Assembly (NCBI GenBank): GCA_945861465.1
Contig: CAMAVB010000044.1
Coordinates: 1 to 38,069, forward strand
From: Candidatus Kuenenia stuttgartensis
GTDB taxonomy: Bacteria > Planctomycetota > Planctomycetia > Planctomycetales > Planctomycetaceae
Reading direction: 5' to 3'
Length of the DNA stretch: 38,069 nt
Both the position numbers and the translations under genes were made by a program. The notes below the pieces were generated by a model that made no database searches, was not told the DNA's origin, and was given only the letters and a program-made list of their open reading frames with translations. Below are positions 17,311-27,206 of this stretch, piece by piece. Positions within the stretch are counted from its first letter, which is position 1. The number at the start of each line of letters is the position of its first letter.

Positions 17311-18315
17311 ATGACAACCACGATTTCCAAAATCCATGTCACTACGGGCTCGCGACTGCATTTTGGACTCATCTGCAGCGAACCCGCCGCGCGCTGGCGG
17401 TTTGGCGGAATCGGTGTCATGCTGCGACAGCCTGCGTGGCATTTGAGCGTCACACCGATCGCTGCTGATGAGGATTCGATTGAGGCAACCGATGACATCT
17501 GCCGACGGATCCGGGAATTGCTGCAACGCATTCGATCGCGCCACCACATGACATCGCTGCGGATTGAGGTACATCACGAAGTTTCGTTGCATACGGGGCT
17601 CGGAAGTGGCACACAGTTGGGACTGGCGTTCTCCGCTGCGAGCGAACTGTTGACGCATCGCCGCCTTCAGGAAGATCCTTTTCAATTGGCTCAACTTGCA
17701 TGCCGTGCAGAGCGTTCGGCGATTGGCACAGTTGGGTTTGCCCGCGGTGGATTTCTGGTTGATCATGGTGAATCAAATGATGAGTCGTTGCGTCGGCAGG
17801 TGGATCGATTCGTGTTTCCGGACGATTGGCGTTTTGTGCTGACGCATCCGGAAAATTCGCAGGGACTGTCCGGCGTACAGGAACGAACATTCTTCGGCCA
17901 GCAAATTCATATGCCTCGGACGCTGATCGCAAACCTTGAGCAGCAGATGTTGCGGGAAATCATACCGGCCGTTCGCGAAAAACAATTTCAAGCGTTCGCA
18001 ACGTCGCTGGAAAACTACGGACAAACGGTCGGCACATTTTACGCCGCAGAGCAGGGCGGTGTGTTTGCGCATCCCGCGATGACGCAACTGGCCGATCATC
18101 TGCGAACGGCTGGAGTTTCAGGGATGGCCCAATCGTCATGGGGTCCGCTGATCGGTATTCCGGCAGAATCACAGAAACATGGAGAAGAAATCATGCGACT
18201 CATTCCAGACTGCATAGGTTCCAATCGCTTGACGACAATGATTTCTGAACCGTTGAATACGGGTGCCACAATTCGTTCCACGGTTGATGATGCGAGTGGA
18301 CGCAGCCTGCTATGA
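17311..18315 (+). CDS. beta-ribofuranosylaminobenzene 5'-phosphate synthase
   Basis: Catalyses the first committed step of the tetrahydromethanopterin pterin-arm pathway, joining 4-hydroxybenzoate or p-aminobenzoate to PRPP with loss of CO2 (the enzyme named MptG in archaea). The fold is of the GHMP-kinase type. The ATG at 17311 is used because the protein then begins TTTISKIHVTTGSRLHFGLI, the normal family start; an upstream in-frame ATG at 17185 adds 42 residues of poor character. Other landmarks are FGGIGVML, the GHMP glycine-rich loop LHTGLGSGTQLGLAFSAA, and GTVGFARGGFLVDHG. The 334-aa length is usual. With DUF447 it indicates that the organism makes a methanopterin-type C1 carrier; the remaining genes of the pathway are outside the window. 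Confidence 0.92.
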   Translation: MTTTISKIHVTTGSRLHFGLICSEPAARWRFGGIGVMLRQPAWHLSVTPIAADEDSIEATDDICRRIRELLQRIRSRHHMTSLRIEVHHEVSLHTGLGSGTQLGLAFSAASELLTHRRLQEDPFQLAQLACRAERSAIGTVGFARGGFLVDHGESNDESLRRQVDRFVFPDDWRFVLTHPENSQGLSGVQERTFFGQQIHMPRTLIANLEQQMLREIIPAVREKQFQAFATSLENYGQTVGTFYAAEQGGVFAHPAMTQLADHLRTAGVSGMAQSSWGPLIGIPAESQKHGEEIMRLIPDCIGSNRLTTMISEPLNTGATIRSTVDDASGRSLL

Positions 18316-18413
18316 TTCGCGGTGAGGATGGATTCGTGCAGGCCGGAGTCAGGCGCTAATCTTAACCACAATCCCGCTCATCGTCATCGGTTTGAGCCGG
18401 TCAATTGAACATT

Positions 18414-18480
18414 AGCAGGTGTGCCTCGGAGGTGTGAAATGGTCCCGGGGAAATGACACCGCTCCGCGCCTGCTTTTGTT
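18414..18480 (+). terminator. structured inverted repeat with T-rich tail
   Basis: An imperfect long stem pairs AGCAGG (18414-18419), CGGAG and GGTGT with ACACC, CTCCG and CCTGCT (ending 18473), followed by TTTTGTTT. It lies between the convergent beta-RFAP synthase and glnD genes, which supports a terminator role for the plus-strand unit. The stem has mismatches, so confidence is moderate. Confidence 0.45.
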
Positions 18481-21132
18481 TCAAGTGCCGTTCAGTAACC
18501 GAATTTCTTCCAGCAATGATGATTTGAGTTTCTGCAGCAGTTCCTGGTCTTCGACTTTGCGTTGATGTTCGTCCACGACGTAGAAGACATCGACGACCTG
18601 ATCGATATTCGTCGCGATACGCGCCAGATGCACTTGCAGTCCGTAGTTGAACAGCGTATGCGCCAGGGTATACAGCAGGCCCTGCGTGTCCGTGGCGAAC
18701 ACATCAATCACGGTGAAGCGTTCAGAGCAGTCGTTGTCGATGCCGACTTTTGGTTCCTGCCGCACGATGACCGGATTGATATGGTTGTTTCGATAAATTC
18801 CGCTGCGGCGAAAAACGCTGTCCACCGACTTCCTGGCCGTCAGCACGTCCCCGATGGCCACGGCGACATCTTCAATTCGCGACTGCGGCACCGGGCCGGT
18901 GAAATCATTGTCCGTCACTCGAAAATAGGCAATCACCACGCCATTGGCTGTCGTGCATACCTGAGCCGCCAAAATGTTCATCCGCAGGCCGGACAGAATC
19001 CCAGCGATGCTGTGAAAACTGCCGTGCCCGAATCTGCCAGGTGCGAATACTCGATAGCTGACGGTTTCCGTTTCTGCATCGAATTCGCCCTCAATCCTGA
19101 CTTCCGATTCATTCAACTGATGAATCATATCCAGATCCCGCGCGATCCGGTCTGGTTGTTCGGTCATGAGATAGAATGGGGGAAGTGTGTCCAGTTGTGA
19201 TTCGGCCCATGCGCCCCATGAACCCGGATCCGTCCTCGTCCCCAGTGGCGCGATCGAGCTTCGCACTGCGGTACGTACCATTTGCAGTCGTTCACGTTCC
19301 AGATGGTTATAAGGACGCCCGCTGAGAATCTGGATCGCACGGTTGTAGAGATCGGCCAGTAGCTCACCTTTCCAGTCCGACCAGACGCCCGGTCCGACGG
19401 CCCTGATGTCGGCCACAGACAGAACGTACAACATTCGCAGCAATTCCGGGGCACCCACCAGGCGTGCAAAATCGACCAGCATTGTGGCATCCGTGATGTC
19501 TCGCCGAAACGCCAGATCAGGCATGATCAGATGGTAGCGAACCAGAAACATGAGCATCGTCTTCTTGTTCGCGGCCATCTGCAGACGTACGGCGACGTCT
19601 TCGCACAGCTGTTCGCCGACGATGCTGTGATCACCTTCGCGTCCCTTGCCGACATCGTGCATCAACATCGCGAGGTGCAAAGTTGCGCGATGCCGAACGC
19701 CCTGATATGCTGAACCGACGGGTGATTCATCATGGGCGAACGACGTGATTTCGTCCATCGCCTTCAGGGTATGCTCATCGACCGTGAAGCTGTGATACTG
19801 ATTGAACTGCATCAGGTTTCGAATGCCCGCAAAGGACGGGATCAGCCATTCCAGAATGCCAGTTTCGTACATGGCTCGCAGCGTTTCCGGCAATCCGTCG
19901 GCGAACCGCAAGATGTCCCGAAATCGATCGGTTGCTTCGCGGCTTGGCTCTTCGGGCAGGCTCAGTGCGCTCTGTCCGATCGACTTCCGCAGTTCCGGCG
20001 AAAGCTTCGCCTTGTTCTCCGCAGAGCTGACGAACACGTCCAGAATCGTAAGCGGATCTTTGAGCGACTCGCGGCGGGCGTCCGGCACCTCGACCATGCC
20101 GTCAACAATCAGAAAACCTTCTGCCGACTTCTGCGGCAGAATGGCATTTCGCAGGCGTTTGAAGATCGACGGCCTGCGTGGAACTTCCGCCACGCGCCGT
20201 GCCACGACCGCCACCCGCGACGTGTGATCAAAGTACTCCTGCATGAATGCTTCAACGGGACGCAGCAGATTCGATGACCGAAATCCTCGTTGCTCAGAAA
20301 GCTGCAACTGCAATTCGCGCGTCATCACATCCTGTTTCAGACCAGTCAGCGAGTGCAGGTCCGTTCGCAGGGACGACAGGAACTCATCTGCCAGCAAAAG
20401 ATTATCCAATTCCGGCTTGCTGATGTCTCCTTTTTGCTGAAGCTGCAGAGGATCCGGATTGCGATAACGCATGAAAGACACCCAACGCAGGAGATGCAGA
20501 TCGCGCAGACCGCCGGGAGATCGTTTCAGATCCGGCTCCAGCTGATTCACCGAATTACCTCGGGTTATCCATTCTTCACGCCGTGATGCGACAAGTCGCA
20601 GGATCATGGGTTCTGACCGATCGAGGAACACCTTTGATCGAAGCTGTTGCAGAGCTTTCTCAGCGAGCCGTTCGTTGCCGCACAGAAATCGGGTTTCAAT
20701 CATCGATGTCGCGAACTGAATGTCATCAATTGCAAACCGCACAACGTCCGAAACTGTGCGGACACTCGAACCCAGCTGGGCACCGGCATCCCAGCAGTCG
20801 CGCACTACGGCCGACAAAAATTTCTGGGTGCTGGTCTGCTGTTTGGCGTCAACCAGGAACAACAGATCGATGTCTGAAAATGGGGCAGGGCGACGGCGAC
20901 CGTTGCCTCCGACGGCGAGGATCGCAAATGACGTGGCCAAAACATCTCGATGGACAATCTGCTGCTGACTCACGATTTCGAGTATGAATGCATCCACCTG
21001 ATCGGACTGCCATTGGCAACACGCAATCCCGCCCTCACCCGCTAATCTGCGTTTGCCCACGCTATTTCGCATCGCCAGCATAGAGGCGCGTCGTTGCTGA
21101 ATACTGCTGTTGATGGTTTGGAAATTAGCCAT
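18481..21132 (-). CDS. glnD: [protein-PII] uridylyltransferase/removing enzyme GlnD
   Basis: Bifunctional nitrogen sensor that uridylylates PII when glutamine is low and removes UMP when it is high. The 883-aa protein has the full domain order. The nucleotidyltransferase domain has GGNGRRRPAPFSDIDLLFL at 75-93, where the Asp pair SDID binds metal, and LEPDLKRSPGGLRDL at 198-212. The HD domain contains HLAMLMHDVGKGREGDHS, HD at 492-493. Two C-terminal ACT domains lie at about 705-790 and 810-880. In E. coli GlnD the first motif is GGYGRGEL; here Tyr is Asn and the following residues are RRRP, which is unusual but keeps the aspartates. No PII or ammonium transporter gene is adjacent. It starts 3 bases after the PaaK-like gene ends, so the two are almost certainly co-transcribed. 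Confidence 0.93.
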   Translation of the reverse strand: MANFQTINSSIQQRRASMLAMRNSVGKRRLAGEGGIACCQWQSDQVDAFILEIVSQQQIVHRDVLATSFAILAVGGNGRRRPAPFSDIDLLFLVDAKQQTSTQKFLSAVVRDCWDAGAQLGSSVRTVSDVVRFAIDDIQFATSMIETRFLCGNERLAEKALQQLRSKVFLDRSEPMILRLVASRREEWITRGNSVNQLEPDLKRSPGGLRDLHLLRWVSFMRYRNPDPLQLQQKGDISKPELDNLLLADEFLSSLRTDLHSLTGLKQDVMTRELQLQLSEQRGFRSSNLLRPVEAFMQEYFDHTSRVAVVARRVAEVPRRPSIFKRLRNAILPQKSAEGFLIVDGMVEVPDARRESLKDPLTILDVFVSSAENKAKLSPELRKSIGQSALSLPEEPSREATDRFRDILRFADGLPETLRAMYETGILEWLIPSFAGIRNLMQFNQYHSFTVDEHTLKAMDEITSFAHDESPVGSAYQGVRHRATLHLAMLMHDVGKGREGDHSIVGEQLCEDVAVRLQMAANKKTMLMFLVRYHLIMPDLAFRRDITDATMLVDFARLVGAPELLRMLYVLSVADIRAVGPGVWSDWKGELLADLYNRAIQILSGRPYNHLERERLQMVRTAVRSSIAPLGTRTDPGSWGAWAESQLDTLPPFYLMTEQPDRIARDLDMIHQLNESEVRIEGEFDAETETVSYRVFAPGRFGHGSFHSIAGILSGLRMNILAAQVCTTANGVVIAYFRVTDNDFTGPVPQSRIEDVAVAIGDVLTARKSVDSVFRRSGIYRNNHINPVIVRQEPKVGIDNDCSERFTVIDVFATDTQGLLYTLAHTLFNYGLQVHLARIATNIDQVVDVFYVVDEHQRKVEDQELLQKLKSSLLEEIRLLNGT

Positions 21133-21135
21133 TGT

Positions 21136-22437
21136 TTACGACTCATCCCGCACAATTCGTCGACTCTTCAGTTCAAATCGGGGAAGCTCACCAGGGGCCG
21201 CCGCACGGACGTCCACGATGAACCCCAGTCGCTGTCGCAAGGCTGATTGCACGCGTTCAATCAGCAGAGCAGAAATATCGGCGGCTTCTACCGTGGGTTC
21301 AACCACGACACAAAGTTCCTGCATCGCGCGCACCGTCCTGAGTTCAAGTCGAAACTCAGCGACTTCCGCGATTTCGCGCACGACGGCCTCGATGCTGGAC
21401 GGAAACACATTGTTGCCGCGCACAAACAACATATCGTCAGAACGGCCAAGGATGCCGCCGTCGAGCCATGTGAGTTTTCTGCCAGCGGGATCGTCAGCGA
21501 TCGATGCTTTCACAAGATCGCGCGTACGATAACGAATCAGCGGACTACCCATTCGCCCCAGATTTGTCACGACAAGCTCGCCGATTTCGCCAGGCGCGAC
21601 GGGCGTCAATGTGTCCTGATGCAGTATTTCCGCGATGCATTCCGTCTCCAGCAGAAACAATCCGCCCGGTCGATCTTCGCTTTCAACACCCAGGGAACCC
21701 AACTCCGTCATGCCCCAGTGATCAATCACCCTCGCTTCCCATGCATCTTCAATCCGAGCCCTCGTGCCCGGAATTGTGCCGCCAGGTTCACCGGCGACAA
21801 CCAGCATTCGCACGGAAGTCTCTTTCAGATCGATACCTTCTGCAGCCGCGACCTCGGCCATGCGCATGGCGTAAGTCGGCGTGCAACAGACGACGGTCGC
21901 TTCATTTTCGATCATCGCCTGCAACCGCACCGACGTGGACATGCCTCCGCCAGAAATGCAGAAATTGCCGATTCGTCCCGCACCTTCAAACGCCGCCCAG
22001 AAGCCGATGAAGGGTCCGAAGGAAAAGGGGAAGAACAGACGATCCCATGACTGCAGTCCAGCGAGTGTATAAATCTGCCGCCAGCACTCCATGAACCAGT
22101 CCCAGCTTTCCTGTGTGTCCATCCAGCGCACAGGACGCCCCGTTGTTCCCGATGTCTGATGCAGGCGCCGGTAACGTGTCGAGGGATAGGACAGATTTGA
22201 ACCGTATGGCGGCTGCTCGGACTGGTTGTCAACTAACTCCTGCTTAGTCGTAAACGGCAGCTCCGCCAGATCTGCCAGACTCCGAATTGCCGCCACATCG
22301 ACTCCCGCCGCCTGCAGCTTCGTCGTCCAGAATCGGTTGCGCGGAATGATCGCCTGCAGCATCTCCACCAGCCGTTGCGACTGCCTGGCTTCAATCTGCG
22401 ATCGGTCTTTCCAGATCGCTTCAATATCGATGGTCAC
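21136..22437 (-). CDS. PaaK-type phenylacetate-CoA ligase family protein
   Basis: ATP-dependent acyl-adenylate-forming enzyme of the phenylacetate-CoA ligase/coenzyme F390 synthetase group, 433 aa. The AMP-binding P-loop-like motif is HQTSGTTGRPVRW at about 93-105. Also visible are the acyl-adenylate motif DHWGMTELGSLGVES, SPLIRYRTRDLVK, GRSDDMLFVRGNNVFPSSIEAVV and the C-terminal LPRFELKSRRIVRD. The substrate cannot be read from sequence; no paa ring-cleavage genes are nearby, so phenylacetate degradation is not supported by context. It is the first gene of a two-gene unit with glnD, 3 bp apart, an arrangement for which I know no functional explanation. It is divergent from the Uma2 gene across 273 bp. 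Confidence 0.88.
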   Translation of the reverse strand: MTIDIEAIWKDRSQIEARQSQRLVEMLQAIIPRNRFWTTKLQAAGVDVAAIRSLADLAELPFTTKQELVDNQSEQPPYGSNLSYPSTRYRRLHQTSGTTGRPVRWMDTQESWDWFMECWRQIYTLAGLQSWDRLFFPFSFGPFIGFWAAFEGAGRIGNFCISGGGMSTSVRLQAMIENEATVVCCTPTYAMRMAEVAAAEGIDLKETSVRMLVVAGEPGGTIPGTRARIEDAWEARVIDHWGMTELGSLGVESEDRPGGLFLLETECIAEILHQDTLTPVAPGEIGELVVTNLGRMGSPLIRYRTRDLVKASIADDPAGRKLTWLDGGILGRSDDMLFVRGNNVFPSSIEAVVREIAEVAEFRLELRTVRAMQELCVVVEPTVEAADISALLIERVQSALRQRLGFIVDVRAAAPGELPRFELKSRRIVRDES

Positions 22438-22710
22438 GAGAGGTGAATTCCAAACTGAGCGGTCAGCATTGTGTTTGCAGTTTGCGCTGCAAACAGACGT
22501 TCACGCAGTTTCTTAAGTCTTTCGAAACGTGCAGCATATCAGGAGCACAGAACTCAAGAAACCGGCAATCAGGAATTGAGACCCGATTGAGACTTGAGAA
22601 GCTTTGACCCAGCTCATAACGTTGTGATTGCGCGTTTTCGTCGGGAATTTCTCGACAAAAACGTCAGGTTATGAAACAATTGAACGGCGAAAGCAACCCG
22701 ATCACATCCA

Positions 22711-23304
22711 ATGGCGCAGCCAGAAATAAACACGATGAGCACAGTACGAATTAACGAGAGTATCTCAATTGCTGAGTACCTGGAGGGTGAACTCGTTTCA
22801 AACGTGAAGCACGAGTACATTTCCGGATCGGTCTTTGCGATGGTCGGTGCGAAGAACGCTCACAATATGATTGCGGTGAATGTACTTCTTGCTTTTGGAT
22901 CTCGTCTGAAAGGACGTCTATGTCGTCCCTTCAATTCCGACACAAAGATCCGCATCAGAATGCTTGACCATGTTCGGTTTTACTACCCGGACATGTCCGT
23001 TGTTTGTCAGGCGAATGCATTGTCCGATACTTTCCAGGACCAGCCAGTAGTCATCATCGAAGTCCTGTCAGAAAGCACTCGGCGCCTTGACGATGGCGAG
23101 AAACGCGACGCCTATTTTACGATTCCGTCGCTGACACACTACATCCTGCTCGAACAGGACAGTATTGTGGCGGTCATGTACCAACGGGTCGGTCAGCAAT
23201 TCGAACGCCGGGACTTCACCAACCTCAATGATGTCATTGTTCTGGACAGCCTGAGCTTGAGACTCCCGCTGCGGGAGTTCTATGATGGCGTTGTTTCGCT
23301 GTAA
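22711..23304 (+). CDS. Uma2-family (DUF820) putative endonuclease
   Basis: The 197-aa protein belongs to the Uma2/DUF820 family, which has a PD-(D/E)XK nuclease-like fold and is greatly expanded in planctomycetes and cyanobacteria; cellular roles are largely unknown. Typical segments are SIAEYLEGELVSNVKHEYISGSVFAM (the N-terminal acidic residues), NMIAVNVLLAFGSRLKG, YYPDMSVVCQ (the active-site Asp) and PVVIIEVLSESTRRLDDGEKRDAYFTIPSLTHYILLEQD, where E and the later acidic/basic residues would complete the site. The ATG at 22711 is used; an internal ATG at 22735 (MSTVRINESI) is an equally likely start. It is a solitary gene with no visible partner. Confidence 0.88.
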   Translation: MAQPEINTMSTVRINESISIAEYLEGELVSNVKHEYISGSVFAMVGAKNAHNMIAVNVLLAFGSRLKGRLCRPFNSDTKIRIRMLDHVRFYYPDMSVVCQANALSDTFQDQPVVIIEVLSESTRRLDDGEKRDAYFTIPSLTHYILLEQDSIVAVMYQRVGQQFERRDFTNLNDVIVLDSLSLRLPLREFYDGVVSL

Positions 23305-23610
23305 AGTGCGACGGACGCATCGGCAGATTCTGCGTGTTCATATTTCTCGCCGCTGAGCGACGAGGCACATTGTTTCGCGCACGGTTATCCCGTGGCGAGC
23401 ACCCGACGATTGCTTTGCCGTCACGGTTTTGAAACGCCTCCTAAAGCTGCCAATGCCGAATCGACGATCAGTCACTTGAATAGGCGCAGTTTGACCATTG
23501 TCCTGATCCTGATTCTATTGCTTGACTCTCCGAGTCGAGTTGCGTTTTCTGCAGTTTTTGCCGGTTTATCGTAATTCCAATCGGTTACAGTCCCGAGGAA
23601 AGACAACGGA
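23305..23610. other. intergenic region before 174-aa gene
   Basis: No gene supported. A short frame (23392-23574) contains a hydrophobic stretch but lacks a convincing start and family pattern. A sigma70-like arrangement is present: TTGACC at 23491-23496, 17 bp, then TCTATT at 23514-23519, about 92 bp upstream of the 174-aa gene. It is a weak promoter candidate. Confidence 0.35.
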
Positions 23611-24135
23611 ATGTCAGGGGCGGGGAAAACGGAACATCTGCGGCTGGGCTTCATGGAAACCATGGAGGTCGATGGTCGCGGTCACATCGGCGGGCTGCTG
23701 ATCACTAACCAGAACGGACGCCCGCTGGAGTTCCAGTGTACGACTCCAGTCAAACCGAATCGCACTCAGGAAATCCTGTTTGGCGAGTCACTGCGGGCGT
23801 GGCTGCTGGGCGAGCTGATCGGCAGCACACTGCTGGATCGGGTTGCCATTAAACCGAACATTATCATTACCAGCGATCCAAATCTGCTGGAGCTGCGCAA
23901 CCATACGTCGATCCCTGTCGCCTGTGCGGCGGATGCAAAATCAAAAGTGGCAGAGCAGGGCGGGACACTGCGACTCGGAAGCAGCATACTTCGATTTCAC
24001 GGAAGCCACGAGGTCGATGCCGAATTGCTGTCACAACAGAAGCACCTGATCCCCGATTCCGCAAACTTGGCTGAACCTCTTGAACGAGTTCGCGAGGCCC
24101 TGGCAGAAACCGTCAAAACGGTGTTTGCACGATGA
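23611..24135 (+). CDS. unknown 174-aa protein coupled to SNF2 helicase
   Basis: I do not recognise a named family. The protein is soluble with no signal peptide or membrane segment. The N-terminal half (residues 10-75: [62 protein letters not shown]) reads as an alpha/beta domain; the middle (about 80-105) resembles a Rossmann-like strand-turn ([22 protein letters not shown]); the C-terminus is helical ([18 protein letters not shown]). Its stop overlaps the start of the SNF2 gene by 4 bases (ATGA), so the products are probably made in fixed ratio and may act together. It could be a regulatory or substrate-recognition subunit of the helicase. No catalytic motif is evident. Confidence 0.82.
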   Translation: MSGAGKTEHLRLGFMETMEVDGRGHIGGLLITNQNGRPLEFQCTTPVKPNRTQEILFGESLRAWLLGELIGSTLLDRVAIKPNIIITSDPNLLELRNHTSIPVACAADAKSKVAEQGGTLRLGSSILRFHGSHEVDAELLSQQKHLIPDSANLAEPLERVREALAETVKTVFAR

Positions 24136-25994
24136 GTGACTTTGAATTCGACCATGCAACAGCGAATGCCCCGGATGTTATCGATCCAGCGCTGATTCGC
24201 GAAGCAAAACGCGGCACTCGAGTCGATATCGCTCAGATTGGATTCAATCCGGCACTGGGACGATTGCCGACAATTGAAACGCAGACGGTCTCACTCAATA
24301 CCGTGCTGGACTTTGTACCATCGTGGACTGCCCGCCGGATTCCCATCAAGTGTATCGGTCTTACGCTTCCGGAAGGCATGGAGTTCCTGCCGCCAAAAAC
24401 GGACACAACAAAGTCATCTGACGGAGTCGAACTGAAAAGAATTGGCCCGCCAAAGAAAGACGTTAACGAAGCGGGCGGCGGCGAGAAGCCACGCAAAGTC
24501 ACTCGGATCAAACCGCCCCTGGATGCGTTGTCGCTGCAGGATCGCCTGTTTTACCTGTTGCAGCCGCCACTCGAATCGTGGCTCGCCGAGCAGGAACTCA
24601 TCATGCCGTTCGAACCGTTCGGCTATCAATACGAAGGCATCGCGTGGCTTTTCTCCAGTCACTCGGCACTGCTGGCGGACGAGATGGGACTTGGCAAAAC
24701 GATGCAGACAATCACTGCCATCCGGCTGCTGCTGCGAAGTGGTCAGGCACGGCGGATCGTTCTCATCTGCCCGAAGCCATTGATTCCAAACTGGCAGCGA
24801 GAATTCAAAACGTGGGCGGAGGAACTGCCAGTTGTCACCGTCGAAGGCAACGGACAGCGGCGGCGGATGCTCTGGACCATGCCTGGTATTCCCATTCTGA
24901 TCGCGAACTATGAATCCATGGCCCGCGACATTGCCGAGATTCCCGAAGACGAACAGCCGAAATTTGACTTGCTCGTACTTGATGAAGCACAACGCATCAA
25001 GAATCGCGACTCGCGCACCGCCGAAGCTGCCCGGTCCATCCGACGCCGCCGCAGTTGGGCGCTGACGGGAACACCTATCGAGAATCGCCCGGAAGAACTG
25101 GCAGCACTTTTTGAGTTTCTGGAAGTGATTCCAAAAGCCGCAAGTCCAGATCTGCGACAACTTTCAAAGCTCGCGAAGAAATATATTCTGCGGCGGACCA
25201 AAGATCTGGTGATGAAAGACATGCCTCCGCGTATCGATCGCGATGCAGAACTGGAACTCACGGACGCGCAGGAGCTGGCGTATCGCACGGCGGAGAAAGA
25301 AGGCATCATTCAATTGAACGACATGGGTGATACCATCACCGTGCAGCACGTTTTCGAACTCGTACTGCGGCTGAAACAGATCACCAACTTCGATCCGCTC
25401 ACCGGTGAAAGCGCCAAGCTGGAACGGCTCATGGCCGACATGGAAGAAATCGGGGCGAGCGGCGGAAAGGCGATTTTGTTCAGTCAGTGGACGAAGACCA
25501 TCGACTGGCTGGCTCCAAAACTGAAAGAATTCAATCCGCTGATTTATCACGGCGGCGTTCCGACGAAGAAACGGGAACCGATCCTCGCAAAATTCAAAGA
25601 GGACCCCAACGCTCACATTCTGTTAATGAGCTACGGAACCGGTGCGGTTGGATTGAACCTGCAATTTGCGGGATATGTGTTCCTGTTCGACCGCTGGTGG
25701 AATCCGGCAATCGAAGATCAGGCAATCAATCGAGCCCACCGCATCGGCGTGAAAAACCCGGTGATCGTGACACGATTCATTTCAAAGAATACGATCGAAG
25801 AACGCATCGATCGTGTCCTGCGAGAAAAGCGCGAACTCTTCGCAGCCATTCTGGGCGACGGCGACAACAATAACGTATCGCTGGGCCTCAATGCGACCGA
25901 GATCTTTGGACTGTTCGATCTGAAGGCGCGGCACAAAGGTGGCTCGAAGTCGATCGGTCCAAAACCAGTTGAACAGTCAACCGACGCGGCATGA
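24132..25994 (+). CDS. SNF2-family DEAD/DEAH ATPase
   Basis: Superfamily 2 DNA translocase of the SWI2/SNF2 type, 620 aa. The first about 155 residues are a distinctive N-terminal domain with no motif I recognise, ending in a charged linker (about 88-130). The helicase core follows: [12 protein letters not shown] (Q-like motif), Walker A DEMGLGKT at 183-190, [16 protein letters not shown] (Ia), DEAQ at 284-287 (motif II, DEAQ in place of the usual DEAH), [13 protein letters not shown] (III), then the second RecA domain with [13 protein letters not shown] (IV), [43 protein letters not shown] (V and VI). All motifs are intact. It lacks the SWIM zinc-finger or nuclease domains seen in many bacterial SNF2 proteins, so a separate partner, such as the overlapping 174-aa protein, may supply specificity. 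Confidence 0.93.
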   Translation: MSDFEFDHATANAPDVIDPALIREAKRGTRVDIAQIGFNPALGRLPTIETQTVSLNTVLDFVPSWTARRIPIKCIGLTLPEGMEFLPPKTDTTKSSDGVELKRIGPPKKDVNEAGGGEKPRKVTRIKPPLDALSLQDRLFYLLQPPLESWLAEQELIMPFEPFGYQYEGIAWLFSSHSALLADEMGLGKTMQTITAIRLLLRSGQARRIVLICPKPLIPNWQREFKTWAEELPVVTVEGNGQRRRMLWTMPGIPILIANYESMARDIAEIPEDEQPKFDLLVLDEAQRIKNRDSRTAEAARSIRRRRSWALTGTPIENRPEELAALFEFLEVIPKAASPDLRQLSKLAKKYILRRTKDLVMKDMPPRIDRDAELELTDAQELAYRTAEKEGIIQLNDMGDTITVQHVFELVLRLKQITNFDPLTGESAKLERLMADMEEIGASGGKAILFSQWTKTIDWLAPKLKEFNPLIYHGGVPTKKREPILAKFKEDPNAHILLMSYGTGAVGLNLQFAGYVFLFDRWWNPAIEDQAINRAHRIGVKNPVIVTRFISKNTIEERIDRVLREKRELFAAILGDGDNNNVSLGLNATEIFGLFDLKARHKGGSKSIGPKPVEQSTDAA

Positions 25995-26369
25995 AGTGTC
26001 TTAAGCAATCAGGTTCGTTCGCGGGGAGCCGAAGATCTGTCGCTTCCTGGCCGCAACTGACAGCAGCCCAACGAGCCGAGTGTTCACCGTGCCGGAGGCA
26101 GCCCGCGAATTTGAAATTTGGTAATGCTGTATTTCGGCGAGCGGCAGGGCGTCAGCCCTCCGAGTCCACGGGCTGTAGTCAACAGTGCCACGCACGTGAC
26201 AACCATGACCGCGTGGAGTGGATGAAGGAATCTACAAAGATCATAAATCTGCGGTAATGGCTCGAAGGGCTGAACCGTCTGGTACCCTGCACATCTTGCT
26301 TCCCACTTCGCGCCTTGCTCCATTGTGAGTGGAATTGACGGATGACGCGCTGGATCGCCCACAAACTGA
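25995..26369. other. non-coding spacer before hsdR remnant
   Basis: No gene supported on either strand; the frames present are short and uncharacteristic. It contains a hairpin AGGGC-gtca-GCCCT within 26148-26161, of the kind found as interspersed repeats in this sequence. The hsdR frame begins only after a stop at 26367-26369, so this spacer presumably covers the junction at which the rest of hsdR was lost. Confidence 0.5.
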
Positions 26370-27206
26370 AACGACAGCGACGTATGTGCAGCACACCGAC
26401 ATCGGTATCCGGACATTGCTGATGAACTGGAGTCTGCGGGGTACAGCACGACAGAGATCAACAGGCTCAAGCTGGACATTGATCATTACGTGAAACTCCG
26501 GGAAGTCATTCGAAAAGCCAGTGGTGAAACGATTGATCTGAAATCGTATGAAGCCGATATGCGGCATCCGATCGACACGTACATTGAGGCCAGCCATTCC
26601 AGAAAGGTTTCACAGTTCGATGATATGGGCCTGCTGGAACTCATTGTGAAGTTGGGAATCGATGACGCCATCAACAGATTACCGGAAGGCATCAAAGGCA
26701 ATCCGGGGGCAGTGGCTGAAACGATCGCCAACAATGTCCGCAGCAGGATCGTGAAGGACCATCTGAACGACCCGGCCTACTACGACCGCATGTCGGCTCT
26801 TCTGAACGAAGTCATTGCCGACCTGCGAGCGAAGCGAATCAGTTATGCGGAGTACCTGAAGCGAGTGGCTGACATTGCGAAGAATGTTAAAACCGGCCAT
26901 GCCGACGATACGCCCGAACCGCTGAAGAAAAGCCCGGCACTGCGGGCGTTGTACAACAATCTGCAGAACCAACCGGTATGGAATACGCAGGTCGGGGAGA
27001 ATGATCCTGAAGTCACCGGGGCTTACGATCCCGTGCTGAAGCTGGCTCAGGCGATTGACGAAGCCGTGCGGCGAGTCCGGCCCGATGACTGGCGTGGTGT
27101 GCAGGCTCGGGAGCAGGTCATCAAGGCCGCCCTGTACGGCATTCTGAAGGGTGTGGCTGAAGTGGAACGGATCTTCCTGATTGTCAAACAGCAGCCGGAA
27201 TACTGA
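26370..27206 (+). pseudogene. hsdR: 3' remnant of type I restriction subunit gene hsdR
   Basis: Only the C-terminal helical domain of the R subunit of a type I restriction enzyme remains. The open frame begins after a stop at 26367-26369 and reads, from about 26406, YPDIADELESAGYSTTEINRL, then HYVKLREVIRKASGETIDLKSYE, MRHPIDTYIEASHSRKVSQFDDMGLLELIV, GIKGNPGAVAETIANNVR and DRMSALLNEVIADLRAKRISYAEYLKRV. These are the typical features of the EcoR124-type C-terminus, which contacts the methylase complex. The nuclease and two helicase RecA domains (roughly the first 700 residues) are missing, and no hsdM or hsdS is in the window. A GTG at 26490 could start a 238-aa product, so a short protein might still be made. 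Its stop overlaps the next start (TGATG), the original coupling to the metallopeptidase gene. Confidence 0.85.

Noticed and set aside
23392-23574. 60-aa frame with a hydrophobic segment before the 174-aa gene
   Set aside because: Starts at a weak GTG without a ribosome-binding site; the hydrophobic run is not followed by a protein-like domain.
26084-26479. 131-aa minus-strand frame across the hsdR junction
   Set aside because: It runs through a hairpin repeat and antisense to the hsdR remnant, whose plus-strand translation matches a known domain.
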